NCBI GenBank assembly: GCA_963714125.1
Contig: OY970234.1
Span: 3,658,001 to 3,722,000, forward strand
Direction of reading: 5' to 3'
DNA from: CAWCAW01 sp963714125
GTDB taxonomy: Bacteria; Actinomycetota; Acidimicrobiia; Acidimicrobiales; UBA8190
DNA: 64,000 nt
The notes below the pieces were generated by a model, which saw nothing but the letters and a program-made list of their open reading frames with translations, was not told the DNA's origin and did not search any database. This document shows positions 19,032 through 28,004 of the stretch, in pieces. A program made the translations under genes and the position numbers. Positions within the stretch are counted from its first letter, which is position 1; every line of letters starts with the position of its first letter.

Positions 19032-21158
19032 ATGGCCGGGGGTGTGATGACGCGCGCAGAGAGCTCGGCACCGACTCCCGTGGACCCCGCCCTCAAGGCT
19101 TCTGATCCTGCCAACGTGCGGCGCTTCACATGGAGCGTCATTGTCGGCACCGTAGTGGGGGGCATCCCTCTCGTATGGATTCTCTTCGCCATGTGGGTCG
19201 GCCATTTCAACGCCTTGCGCCTGGTGTTCAACTCCGACTTCTACGACGGCCAAGCACGAGCCATCATGCACGGCCACCTCTACTTCTCCCCTTCGATCCT
19301 TCGGATCGAAGCGTTTCGCCACGGCGGACATTCGTTTACCTACTTCGGCATCTTCCCGTCGTTGATCCGCATCCCCATCCTGCTCCTCGCCCCCAGCCTC
19401 TTCGGTGAGCTGACGGCTCCCTACATGTTCGCAGCGTGGCTCATGACCGCACTGTTCACGGGACTACTCATGTGGCGGGTGCGGGTTCTCGTGCGCGGCG
19501 ACGCCGCACTCAGCCGGGGGGAGGCAACCTGCGCCGGAGCGCTGATGGCCACCATCATGGGCGGCTCGATGTGGCTCCTGTTGGCCGCCATGCCGTGGGT
19601 CTACGACGAGGACCTGGCCTGGAGCATCGCCCTCACCGTGGCCGCGCTTTTCATGCTCATCGGGTTGCTCGAGCGACCGTCTCGCGGTCGCGTGGCGGGG
19701 GCGGGGCTGCTCCTGCTGTGCGCCAACCTCAACCGCCTCCCCACCGGTTGGGCATGCGCGGTCGGGGCTTTGCTGGTGGCGCTGTGGCTGGGACTGGGAC
19801 GGCGTGGCCACGACCAGCGTCGTTGGGCATGGCCCGTGGTGGCCGTCGCTGTCGTTGCCATTGCGGCCGGCAGCATCGTGAACTACCTGAAGTTCGGCAC
19901 CTTTTTCGGGCTCCCTCTCTACGACCAGGTCTTCACCTCCGTCAATGCGCACCGGCGGCAGTTTCTGGCCATGAACGACAACAAGGGATTCGGCCTCAAG
20001 TTTCTCCCCACCACGTTGTGGACGTACTTTCAGCCCTTTGGCATCCGGTTCCAATCGATCTTCCCGTACGTCACCCTGCCGGCCGTGCCGCCGACGATCA
20101 TCGGCAAGCCGTTCTTCGACCAGACGTACCGCACCGCCAGCGTGCCCGGCTCCATGCCGCTGTTGTTCCTCCTCGCCGTGTGGGGCGTGGTGGCGGCGTA
20201 TGGGCGCCGAGCCACCGAAAAGGCACGCCTGCTGCGCATTCCCTTGCTGGCCGCCGCCGGGTGTTTCGGTGTGGCCTTGCTGTGGGGGTACATGGCCCCT
20301 CGCTTCGAAGGCGACATCATGCCCCTGCTCATAGTGGGATCGGCCGTGGGGTTGTTCTATGGATGGCAATGGATCGGTCGTCACGGCGCGCTGGCCCGCA
20401 CGGGCTTCACCTTGGTCGTCATCATCCTCGGCCTCTACAGCATGGTGGCCAACTTCGGCATCGCCGTCTCGCCCGCACCCGCCGGCGAGTGGACCGATGC
20501 CCAGGTGGTCAACTTTGTGACCTTCCAAGAGGAGCTCAGCAACATCACCGGTCATCCGTTGCTCAACCAGGTCATGCGCGGGACCGAACCTCCCGATTTC
20601 GCCCCGGCCGGAAAGTTGTTCATATCCGGCAACTGCAGTGCCCTGTATCTCTCGACGGGCGAGACGTTCGCCAACGATCCCCAGCAGAACACCGAACACG
20701 CCACGTGGGTACCGGTGGAACAAGGCCCGCAAGTGCTCCATCTGTTCCGGGTGACGTACAACGGGCCTGGAAACGGCCCCAGCCCGATCGTTCCTCTCGT
20801 CAGTTATGGCCCCGACACGTTCTTCGTCCACTTCACCGGCGTCGATACGGTGCGCTACGGGCTCGAGGGCCCCGGGTTCACCGATCTCGGCGCACCGCTG
20901 AAGGTGACCATCGGAGCGGCCGCCAACGTGGCGGTGCAGGCCGACCCCACCCTTCACTCCTACGCACTGGTCGAGGGCCTGCACTACGGGTTGGATGGCA
21001 CCCTCCCCGGCACGGGGCCGGTCGTGGTGCACTCCGAGACGCCCCCTAGCGGATCGTCGTATCCGGCCATCACCGAGGTGGCTACCGTCGTCCCCACCCA
21101 GTCGCTCGCCATCTGCCACAGCTTGCTCAGGGAGTTGTCGGCCCGCCACAACGGCTAA
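19032..21158 (+). CDS. Uncharacterised GT-C-like membrane protein (paralogue B)
   Basis: A protein of 708 residues with the same plan as the preceding gene: an N-terminal tail, one helix, an external loop with FYDGQARAIMHGHLYF, then FTYFGIFPSLIRIPIL, about nine further helices, and a soluble C-terminal domain ending in a short CHSLLREL-like motif that mirrors CRSLLRR in paralogue A. Shared segments such as VYDEDLAWSIALTVAALF against VFNEDLAWSVALTVASLF show clear homology across the full length. They diverge mostly in the soluble end, which suggests different acceptors. Function unproven. Confidence 0.7.
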   Translation: MAGGVMTRAESSAPTPVDPALKASDPANVRRFTWSVIVGTVVGGIPLVWILFAMWVGHFNALRLVFNSDFYDGQARAIMHGHLYFSPSILRIEAFRHGGHSFTYFGIFPSLIRIPILLLAPSLFGELTAPYMFAAWLMTALFTGLLMWRVRVLVRGDAALSRGEATCAGALMATIMGGSMWLLLAAMPWVYDEDLAWSIALTVAALFMLIGLLERPSRGRVAGAGLLLLCANLNRLPTGWACAVGALLVALWLGLGRRGHDQRRWAWPVVAVAVVAIAAGSIVNYLKFGTFFGLPLYDQVFTSVNAHRRQFLAMNDNKGFGLKFLPTTLWTYFQPFGIRFQSIFPYVTLPAVPPTIIGKPFFDQTYRTASVPGSMPLLFLLAVWGVVAAYGRRATEKARLLRIPLLAAAGCFGVALLWGYMAPRFEGDIMPLLIVGSAVGLFYGWQWIGRHGALARTGFTLVVIILGLYSMVANFGIAVSPAPAGEWTDAQVVNFVTFQEELSNITGHPLLNQVMRGTEPPDFAPAGKLFISGNCSALYLSTGETFANDPQQNTEHATWVPVEQGPQVLHLFRVTYNGPGNGPSPIVPLVSYGPDTFFVHFTGVDTVRYGLEGPGFTDLGAPLKVTIGAAANVAVQADPTLHSYALVEGLHYGLDGTLPGTGPVVVHSETPPSGSSYPAITEVATVVPTQSLAICHSLLRELSARHNG

Positions 21159-21175
21159 AGGGGCTGAGTGCTCGT

Positions 21176-23506
21176 ATGAGGAGACGGCTGCCGGATGTGC
21201 TCGGCCTTGCATGGGTGGTAGCGGCCGGTATCGCCGCCCTCCTTCCGGCTCTGGTGCACGGTCTATCGCTGGGAACCATCGACCAACTCTCGTTGTGGGG
21301 ACTCACGCAACAGCCCGGGGTTCCGCTTCATCAACTCCAGGGGTCCGATCAGATCACCTTGTTCATTCCGTGGACGGATCTGTCGTGGACCCAGGTCCAT
21401 CACGGACACGTGCCGCTGTGGAACCCGTACAGCACGCTCGGGGCGCCGTTGGCATTCAACTGGGAATCGGCGTCCTTCAGCATTCCCTCTCTGGTCGGGT
21501 ACCTCTTTCCTTTGCGCCTCGCCTACAGCGCATCGGTATTGACCACCGTCATCATCAGCGGGACCGGGGTCTACGTGCTCGGCCGAGTGATGCGCCTCGG
21601 CGTCATCGGGTGTGTGATGGCGGCCACCATCTACGAGCTGAGCGGGCCGTTCATGGGCCTGCTCGGTTGGCCCATCGCCTGGGTGCTGGCCTGGGCCGGT
21701 TGGCTGTTCGCGGCAGCGCTTCTCATCGTGAGAGGGCGCCGTCGCCTACGCGCCATTGCCTTGTTCGCCGTGGTCGTCGCTTGTGCGGGCTATGCGGGCG
21801 AGCCCGAAGGGCTGCTGCTGCTCGCCATCGCCCTCATCGTGTTCCTCGCCGTCCTCATGATCTTCAGAATGGAGCGCCTGGGCGGAGGGCCCATTTGGCG
21901 TCCTCTTCGAGACGTGGTGGTGGCCGGCGTCGCCGGCGGCGCGCTGTTCGCCCCCTTGGCCTTACCCGGGCTCCAGGTGGCTTCGGGGTCGGTGCGCAAT
22001 GTCAGCGGGACCTGGATCGAGGTGATCCCCACCAACAGCACGGCCCGGGCGCTTCCGGTACACGACCTCATCCACGTGCTCCTGCAGGGGTTCGACGGGC
22101 TCCCGCTCAGCACCAGCGCGTTCTTCGGCGACCGCCTCTTTTATATCGACACCGTTGCCTACGTCGGCGTCATCGCGTTGGCGCTGGCCTTGTTGGCTGT
22201 GGTGGTGCGGCGCCGCCGTCCCGAGGTCGTCGCCTTCGGCGCTGTCGCCCTTGTCATGGCGGGCCTGGTCTTCGCCCAACCCGTGGTATCGGCCGTCGAT
22301 CATGTGCCCCACTTGGGCAGCGTGCTGTGGAATCGGGCGCTACTCCCCTTGGCGTTCGCACTGGCCATCCTGGCCGGCATGGGGACCGATGCCTTGGTCC
22401 GGGCCGGACACAGACGCACGGTCACGGCGTGGGCGGGGGCCAGCTTTGGTGCCGCGGGCATCGTGCTCGGCGCGCTGTGGCTCTTCGGGCGCGGCCAACT
22501 TTCGCCCGAAGACGCGTCCATCCGGGCCCACAGCTTCATCTGGCCACTGCTGTGCATCGTGCTCGGCCTCATCGTCGTGGCCGCCATCGCCGTGTCTCAC
22601 AACCGGCGAACCACCACCACCGATCGACCGTCCCTGGCGCGCTGGTCGTCACCGACGAGGTGGGCCGCCGGGGCGTTGCTGGCCGGTGAGACCGCCTTTC
22701 TGATCGGCGCCGGAGCACCCCTGTGGGCGTCGAGCCCGACGGCCCCGGCCCCCACCGCCGCCGTGGTCGACCTGAAGGCGGCGGTGGGCTCGTCGGTCGT
22801 CGGCTTGGGCGCCCCTGACTGCGTCGGCTACGGCCGGCTCGGGCTCCAGCCCAACGTGAACGTGCTGTTCGGGATCGACGAGTTGGTGGCGTACGACCCC
22901 ATGACACCGCGTTCGTACTTCTCCTCGTGGAAGAGGTCCACCGGTGCGGCGCCGGGATACCCCAGCTACGAGACGTTCTGCCCCGCCGTGACGACGGCCG
23001 CCTTGGCCCGCCTCTACGGGGTGGAATATGTGCTCGAGCAGTACGGAGCCCCCGGTCCCGTCGGCGGCGTCTTCGACAAGACGGTGGGAAGCGAAGAGCT
23101 CTATCGCATCCCTGGTGCCGCGGCGGCAACGGTGAGCTCGCTCGCACCCGGTGGCACACTGCCCCCCAAGAGCGCGCCGGGGACGCCGGTACCTGTGACG
23201 CACCCCAGTCCGTCGTCGTGGCACGTTGTCATCGACACCACCGCGCCCGGAGTCCTGCGTCTGCGGCTCACCGATCTGCCGGGCTGGCACGCCACCATCG
23301 ACGGGCGGCCCCTCCCCCTGAAGCCGTTTGCCGGTGTGATGCTGCAGGCTCGCGTCCCGGCCGGCCGGCACGTGATCGAGCTTTCCTACTGGCCCACGTA
23401 CTTCACGGTAGGAATCGTCTTAGCGGCGTGCAGCGCCGGCGGCCTGGCCGGAGCCTCGCTGTGGGCGCTGCGGCGAGGGCGGCGGCGGCAGCAGCCGACG
23501 GCCTGA
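21176..23506 (+). CDS. YfhO-family multi-pass membrane protein (copy 2)
   Basis: A protein of 776 residues and the shortest of the three YfhO-like copies, starting directly with the first membrane helix (LGLAWVVAAGIAALLPALVHG). Same landmarks as the others: DQITLFIPWTDLSW, GHVPLWNPYSTLGAPLAFN, YELSGPFMGLLGWP, LLQGFDGLPLS, YDPMTPRSYFSSW in the external part, and LRLRLTDLPGWHATIDG with GVMLQARVPAGRHVIEL near the C-terminus. It lies 17 bases after paralogue B on the same strand, so those membrane proteins are probably made together. Likely an external glycan-decorating GT-C enzyme, by family. Confidence 0.8.
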   Translation: MRRRLPDVLGLAWVVAAGIAALLPALVHGLSLGTIDQLSLWGLTQQPGVPLHQLQGSDQITLFIPWTDLSWTQVHHGHVPLWNPYSTLGAPLAFNWESASFSIPSLVGYLFPLRLAYSASVLTTVIISGTGVYVLGRVMRLGVIGCVMAATIYELSGPFMGLLGWPIAWVLAWAGWLFAAALLIVRGRRRLRAIALFAVVVACAGYAGEPEGLLLLAIALIVFLAVLMIFRMERLGGGPIWRPLRDVVVAGVAGGALFAPLALPGLQVASGSVRNVSGTWIEVIPTNSTARALPVHDLIHVLLQGFDGLPLSTSAFFGDRLFYIDTVAYVGVIALALALLAVVVRRRRPEVVAFGAVALVMAGLVFAQPVVSAVDHVPHLGSVLWNRALLPLAFALAILAGMGTDALVRAGHRRTVTAWAGASFGAAGIVLGALWLFGRGQLSPEDASIRAHSFIWPLLCIVLGLIVVAAIAVSHNRRTTTTDRPSLARWSSPTRWAAGALLAGETAFLIGAGAPLWASSPTAPAPTAAVVDLKAAVGSSVVGLGAPDCVGYGRLGLQPNVNVLFGIDELVAYDPMTPRSYFSSWKRSTGAAPGYPSYETFCPAVTTAALARLYGVEYVLEQYGAPGPVGGVFDKTVGSEELYRIPGAAAATVSSLAPGGTLPPKSAPGTPVPVTHPSPSSWHVVIDTTAPGVLRLRLTDLPGWHATIDGRPLPLKPFAGVMLQARVPAGRHVIELSYWPTYFTVGIVLAACSAGGLAGASLWALRRGRRRQQPTA

Positions 23507-23521
23507 CGCTTCTCAGATTGC

Positions 23522-24412
23522 CTACTGCTTCTTGCGACGCAGATGCTCGAAGGTTCGGAGGATCTTGGTCACCGAGTCGTCGGACATGCCCAGGTGGCGC
23601 TTGGTCCAGTCGTAGACCCGTAGGGCTTGCTTGTCGAGGTAGATCACCACGGACTTCGAACCCTCGCCAGGCCGGGCCCGGTACTCGGTGGAGCGCACCA
23701 ACGGATTGACCTCGGTGGTGAAGTAGTACAGCGCCAGGGACTGGCGGGCCACGCCGGGGGGGCACTGCATCGGTTCGGGATGACCGTGGAACGAGTCGGC
23801 GTCGGTGCTGAACACCACGACGCGGTTGCCCACGGGGCGGATCTTCTCTTCGCACTGGCTCATGTCGGTGCGCCACAACTCAAGGGCGCCGCCGTACTCC
23901 TCGGACCATCCCTCGTTCAGATAAAGCAACAGGTTGACGCGCCGGCGCCAGGTGCGATGCCGAGGATGCACGGTGAAGTCGGCGTGGATGTTCAAGAACC
24001 CGCCCGCCACCGATTGGTGGAGGCCCCCGCCTTCGAGCGTCTCATCGGCGAAGAGGCCGTCAATGCCCGTCAGCTTGCTCAGCAGGTCGACGAAGCGCTT
24101 CGACTGCAGCTCGGCCAGCAGCGCCTGCAACGGGGCCGGCCATGTCGATGACTGGGTGTTGCTGAACTTCCGCTCGTTGGCATGGAGGTAGTTGTTCCAC
24201 TCATGCGAGTTCAATGAGGGAAAGACGTCGATCGCTTCCTTGGCCACGTCGGGGGGGAGAAAGTCATCGAGGACGATATGAGGGAAGGGCCGGGCCGAAA
24301 GGTACCGCTGTTGAAGCCCTCCGAGCTCAGCCTCCAACTTGGCGATGTCCAGCACCGACTCACCCGGTTGCTCGGGTGAGTCGAATCCGCCGTCGGCGAC
24401 GATGGGGATCAT
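23522..24412 (-). CDS. 2OG-Fe(II) dioxygenase (prolyl-4-hydroxylase-like)
   Basis: A protein of 296 residues with the double-stranded beta-helix pattern. NIHADF gives the iron ligands H143 and D145, SFHGHPEP gives the distal histidine (H209, with H211 as alternative), and R223 in ARQSLALYYF fits the 2-oxoglutarate salt-bridge arginine. PFPHIVLDDFLPPDVA at 42-57 is the usual N-terminal strand of 2OG-FeII_Oxy_3 proteins, and LLLYLNEGWSEEYGGALELW is typical. It could hydroxylate a sugar, lipid or peptide substrate. In polysaccharide loci the target of such enzymes is rarely known. All catalytic residues are present. Confidence 0.85.
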   Translation of the reverse strand: MIPIVADGGFDSPEQPGESVLDIAKLEAELGGLQQRYLSARPFPHIVLDDFLPPDVAKEAIDVFPSLNSHEWNNYLHANERKFSNTQSSTWPAPLQALLAELQSKRFVDLLSKLTGIDGLFADETLEGGGLHQSVAGGFLNIHADFTVHPRHRTWRRRVNLLLYLNEGWSEEYGGALELWRTDMSQCEEKIRPVGNRVVVFSTDADSFHGHPEPMQCPPGVARQSLALYYFTTEVNPLVRSTEYRARPGEGSKSVVIYLDKQALRVYDWTKRHLGMSDDSVTKILRTFEHLRRKKQ

Positions 24413-24445
24413 GAGTTCGCCCGCCTTATCGGTCGGTTGCCGAAC

Positions 24446-25891
24446 TCAGGCGACCGGTTCCAGCTCGAAGAGCAGCTGGTACGCGAACAAGTTGGGGGCG
24501 ACGGCCATCCCCATCTTGTCGAGCGTGCTGAGAAGCGACGTGACGGAACGAGGTGCGGGACCGCCCCGATCGGCGGCCTCGACCGGCAACCCCGAGATAG
24601 ACCGCTTGCGCACGCGCATCCCTGAGGCGCCGGCCATGCGCTCGAGGCTCTGGCGGGTGAAGAAGCGGACGTGGCTGGAGTCGAAGATGCCGCGCCGCTC
24701 GTAGCTGAACTTGCCGGCGGCCACACGCACCCGCGGGTACCAGTGGGCGATATTGGGCACGCTTACCAACATGACGCCACGCGGGGCGAGCACCTCGCGC
24801 ACTTGGCGCATCATGGCGGCCGGGTCGACCAGGTGCTCGAGGACGTCAGCGGCCAAGACCACGTCGAATCCCGTCCCTACTTCGGCGGGGAGGCCTTGGT
24901 TGAGATCCGCCTCGATGAAATCATCGAGGCGATCCGCCACGCCGTCGACCTTCACGGCGTCGACGCCGATCACGGTGTGGCCCGACAGACGCAACAGCTC
25001 TCCGAGTCGGCCATTGGAGCAGCCCAGGTCGAGGATGCGCTTGGGCGGGTGTTCGCTCACCCAGTTGATCAGCTTGCGATGCGACGAAGACGGGCTCATC
25101 TTGAGCTCGTAGCCCTCTTCAGCAAAGGCCATCTCCCCGGAACCGAAGCCCATCTTGTGGAGTCGGTAGCGCACTACGTCCTTGACGACGTCTTTGGCGT
25201 AGCCCATGCCGTTGACGTAGCAAATCTCGTCGCCGTAGTAGGTGGGGATAGGCACTTCGACGATCACCTTGCCGGCCTCATGCATCTGCAAGATGATCTC
25301 GGTGTCGAAGTCGAAGCCGTCGGAGTTGACCTCGAAAGGCACGTCCTTCAGGGCATCGACCCGGTAGGCGCGGTACCCACTGTGCCATTCCGTGAGGTTC
25401 AGGCCGGCCACGGAGTTCGAGAACTTGCTCAGGATCCGGTTGCCGACGTACTTGTACAGCGGCATGGCGCCCATACGCGCCGAGCCGGGCTCCATCATGC
25501 GCGACCCGAAAACGGCGTCACAGTGCTTGGAGGCGAACGGGGTGATGAGGTCTTCGATGACCTCAGGGGCGTACTGCCCGTCGCCGTGCAGCAGGACGAC
25601 GATGTCGAGCTTGTGCTCGATGGCCCACTTGTAGGCCGCCTTCTGGTTCCCGCCGTATCCGAGATTGCGGGGACGGCGAATCACCGTCAGGGGCAGGTCA
25701 CCGGTCTTCTGGTATTCCAGTCCGACGGTGTACGTGCAGTCACTGCTGGCGTCATCGCAGACGACGACCTCTGCCACTTTGGCCCTGAACGCTGGTGGTA
25801 GCCGGTCGAGAACGGCGGCCAACGTCGATGCCGCGTTGTACGCGACGATGACGACGCCAACACGCTCCTCGGCACCCTGCTCACGAGACAC
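24446..25891 (-). CDS. Bifunctional GT2 - SAM methyltransferase fusion
   Basis: A protein of 481 residues in the reverse domain order of the 5120-6691 fusion. Residues 1 to about 245 are a DPM1-like GT2 (VGVVIVAYNAASTL, VVCDDASSDCT, RNLGYGGNQKAAY, LLHGDGQYAPE, FGSRMMEPGSARMG). The rest is a class I methyltransferase (RILDLGCSNGRLGELL, VLAADVLEHLVDP, VSVPNIAHWYPR, SSHVRFFTRQSLERM). The GTG at 25891 has a strong purine-rich site GGAAGGGGGA a few bases upstream. A second in-frame candidate is an ATG at 26014 placed 8 bases after TATGAC, which would add 41 residues of no family character. Confidence 0.82.
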   Translation of the reverse strand: MSREQGAEERVGVVIVAYNAASTLAAVLDRLPPAFRAKVAEVVVCDDASSDCTYTVGLEYQKTGDLPLTVIRRPRNLGYGGNQKAAYKWAIEHKLDIVVLLHGDGQYAPEVIEDLITPFASKHCDAVFGSRMMEPGSARMGAMPLYKYVGNRILSKFSNSVAGLNLTEWHSGYRAYRVDALKDVPFEVNSDGFDFDTEIILQMHEAGKVIVEVPIPTYYGDEICYVNGMGYAKDVVKDVVRYRLHKMGFGSGEMAFAEEGYELKMSPSSSHRKLINWVSEHPPKRILDLGCSNGRLGELLRLSGHTVIGVDAVKVDGVADRLDDFIEADLNQGLPAEVGTGFDVVLAADVLEHLVDPAAMMRQVREVLAPRGVMLVSVPNIAHWYPRVRVAAGKFSYERRGIFDSSHVRFFTRQSLERMAGASGMRVRKRSISGLPVEAADRGGPAPRSVTSLLSTLDKMGMAVAPNLFAYQLLFELEPVA

Positions 25892-26022
25892 TGGTCCCCC
25901 TTCCGCCGCCAGCCCCCCGCTGGCCTTGGCAACGCCCCCGGCCGAGATCGTGTGCATAGCGCACCAATTGGCAATGTGCCCGGCACCAATGACGGTACCG
26001 GGCTGGCTTCCCATACGGCCTC

Positions 26023-26052
26023 GTCATAATTGAGGGAATTTACCCTACGCAA
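26023..26052 (-). promoter_or_regulatory. Putative promoter for the GT2-methyltransferase fusion
   Basis: On the minus strand TTGCGT (complement at 26047-26052) and TATGAC (26023-26028) are separated by 18 bases. Transcription from it would give either a leaderless ATG at 26014 or a leader of about 125 bases before the GTG at 25891. Confidence 0.42.
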
Positions 26053-26152
26053 AGACCCAGCTCAGAGCGTTTCGGTGTGGTATGCGGGCCAAAGTCGGCC
26101 CGAAAAGGCACCGGGCCGCTCCCCTGGGCGGGGACGATCGGCCTGTTTCCGA

Positions 26153-27733
26153 TCACCCCGAGACGCACTCCCCGCTCAGCGGAGGGGCCGGCTCGTCCTG
26201 GTACAGGCCGTAAGGAACGAGGGCGAACTGGCCGAGATGGTCCTTGGTCACGTCGCTGATCTTCGGATCCATGACCCTGACGGCCTGGGTCGGGCTCCAA
26301 ATCCCGTCCAGCAGGAAGCTGAGCTCACAGGGGCGGGTGGATGCGGGAAACCGGCTGATGTTCGCTGCCACGCGTGCCTGGGAGAGGAAGAAGGAACGGT
26401 TCTGGGCGCCTTGGATGATGCCGTAGCGTGTGGCCCCCACAACCTGGACTCCGAGGACGCAAACCAGGACCAGGGGCACCGCCCATGCCAGGGTTTGCCG
26501 CCGTGTGTCGCCCGAGCTGGTCTTGGGGGCGCCAGGCACACGCTTCAAGGCGTAGATGGCGATACCCGTCAGAAGCACCAGATTGGGCATGCTGTAGCGG
26601 CTGCTCATGGCCGACGTCCGGGCGATGTCCCACAACAGGTACCGGCCGATGGCAATGAACACGTCATTGACGAGCGCGAAGAGGATCAGCATCAGAGGCA
26701 ACGGGACCGAGTCCCGAGTGGCGCGGTGTCGCCACGACTGCACGACGATGAACAAGGCCACGACCAGGAGCACGATCCCGATCAGTTCGTGGGTGAAGTT
26801 CTGGGGCAGGCCCAAGAGCCCTCCGGTGCCACCGGGGAGCACGTTGCCCATAAGGACCACCATGTACTGCAGTGTCTCGAGTGGGTGATGCAAGGCCAGG
26901 TTCGAGGAGCAGTACCGCCCGTAGATCCCGAAGCTCTCACAGTTGCTCAGACCGAAGCTGAACCCGTGGACATAGATGGCGGCCGTTACAGCGGCGACTA
27001 CCGCCACGACGGCGACTTTGCGGCGTGAGCGACGGGTCCATCCCTCCAGCCAGAACACGCCGATCACGGCGAGGGGCCAGAGAATGAAGCCCTGGATGTA
27101 GGACAGCGATGCCCCGACAGCAGCCGCCACGGCAATGACGAACCAGAGATTGATGCGGTTATGCGGCACCAACAGGGCGTACAGCATGACCACCAAAAAC
27201 ACCGGGACGAGGTACCACGACACCTGGAACGACCACAACGAGTTCCCGACGTCCACCAAGCTGAACCACATGAGCCCGATGACGACCACGGGAATGGGGG
27301 TGAGGCTCCGGCCGATATACCGCCGGTACACGGCCAGCAAGATCCCGTAGGCGGCGATGAACATGACGCCGTCGAAGAGCACCACGGCACGGAGGTCAAG
27401 GTGGTCGGCGAAGGCGAACAAAATGTAGACAAGACGGCCCAACATGATGCGGGAGTTGTTGTACTGCGCCCACAGCAAGCCCATCGACAGATGCCCGTGC
27501 AAGGCGCCGTGGACCACGGGAACGTTGAACCAGTCGTCGAGGTAGAAGGTGTTGACCGCATACCGGTCGAGATACACCAGGTACGCCACCGGGGTCAGGC
27601 ACGCGGCAATGACGGTGAGCACGGTGTTGTACCGGGCCAACCACGAAAGAGGGCCTGAACCCTGGTCGTCGTGGCGTCCGAATGCCCCGTTGTCAGGGTC
27701 AGAACGCTCTTGTGCGAGAACCGCGTGATCCAT
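26153..27733 (-). CDS. Multi-pass membrane protein, GT-C glycosyltransferase candidate
   Basis: A protein of 526 residues with about 11 transmembrane helices. After the first helix the external loop has NTFYLDDWFNVPVV followed by GLLWAQYNNSRIMLGRL. A DD pair in this position is the usual metal/phosphate-handling feature of GT-C enzymes that use polyprenyl-phosphate sugars. The ATG at 27733 starts 36 residues before the first helix; the longer open frame upstream is antisense to the divergent gene. The last about 85 residues form a small external domain. Substrate unknown. A non-catalytic membrane role cannot be excluded. Confidence 0.65.
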   Translation of the reverse strand: MDHAVLAQERSDPDNGAFGRHDDQGSGPLSWLARYNTVLTVIAACLTPVAYLVYLDRYAVNTFYLDDWFNVPVVHGALHGHLSMGLLWAQYNNSRIMLGRLVYILFAFADHLDLRAVVLFDGVMFIAAYGILLAVYRRYIGRSLTPIPVVVIGLMWFSLVDVGNSLWSFQVSWYLVPVFLVVMLYALLVPHNRINLWFVIAVAAAVGASLSYIQGFILWPLAVIGVFWLEGWTRRSRRKVAVVAVVAAVTAAIYVHGFSFGLSNCESFGIYGRYCSSNLALHHPLETLQYMVVLMGNVLPGGTGGLLGLPQNFTHELIGIVLLVVALFIVVQSWRHRATRDSVPLPLMLILFALVNDVFIAIGRYLLWDIARTSAMSSRYSMPNLVLLTGIAIYALKRVPGAPKTSSGDTRRQTLAWAVPLVLVCVLGVQVVGATRYGIIQGAQNRSFFLSQARVAANISRFPASTRPCELSFLLDGIWSPTQAVRVMDPKISDVTKDHLGQFALVPYGLYQDEPAPPLSGECVSG

Positions 27734-28004
27734 CAGAGGAGGCCGCCGGCGGAGCTTTTGAGAAACGCACTTTACCATCCGACCTTGCGCATCGGAAGAG
27801 CCGATCAGCCTCGAAGCGTCATGGAGTGCGGCGACAAAGCGCCTGAGTTCTCGCTGTGTGGCCGTCCCCGTGAACAACGGAAAGGTGCTGCCCAAACGGG
27901 CCGCGCTGAACCCATCCGCTACGGTGTCGCCCAGAGCAGCACTCACGTTCATACCGGGGACAGCGGTGGCCACCACGAGCGGCGACACGGCAAAGGACAC
28001 GAGC

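Noticed and set aside
19464..21212. Long minus-strand open frame opposite paralogue B
   Set aside because: No domain or ribosome binding site; antisense shadow of a well-supported membrane protein.
25892..26014. N-terminal extension of the GT2-methyltransferase to the ATG at 26014
   Set aside because: It fits a leaderless spacing, but the 41 residues have no family character and the GTG at 25891 has a strong ribosome binding site; kept only as an alternative.
26033..26046. AGGG-AATTTA-CCCT as an operator palindrome
   Set aside because: Only four-base arms with an asymmetric centre; expected by chance.
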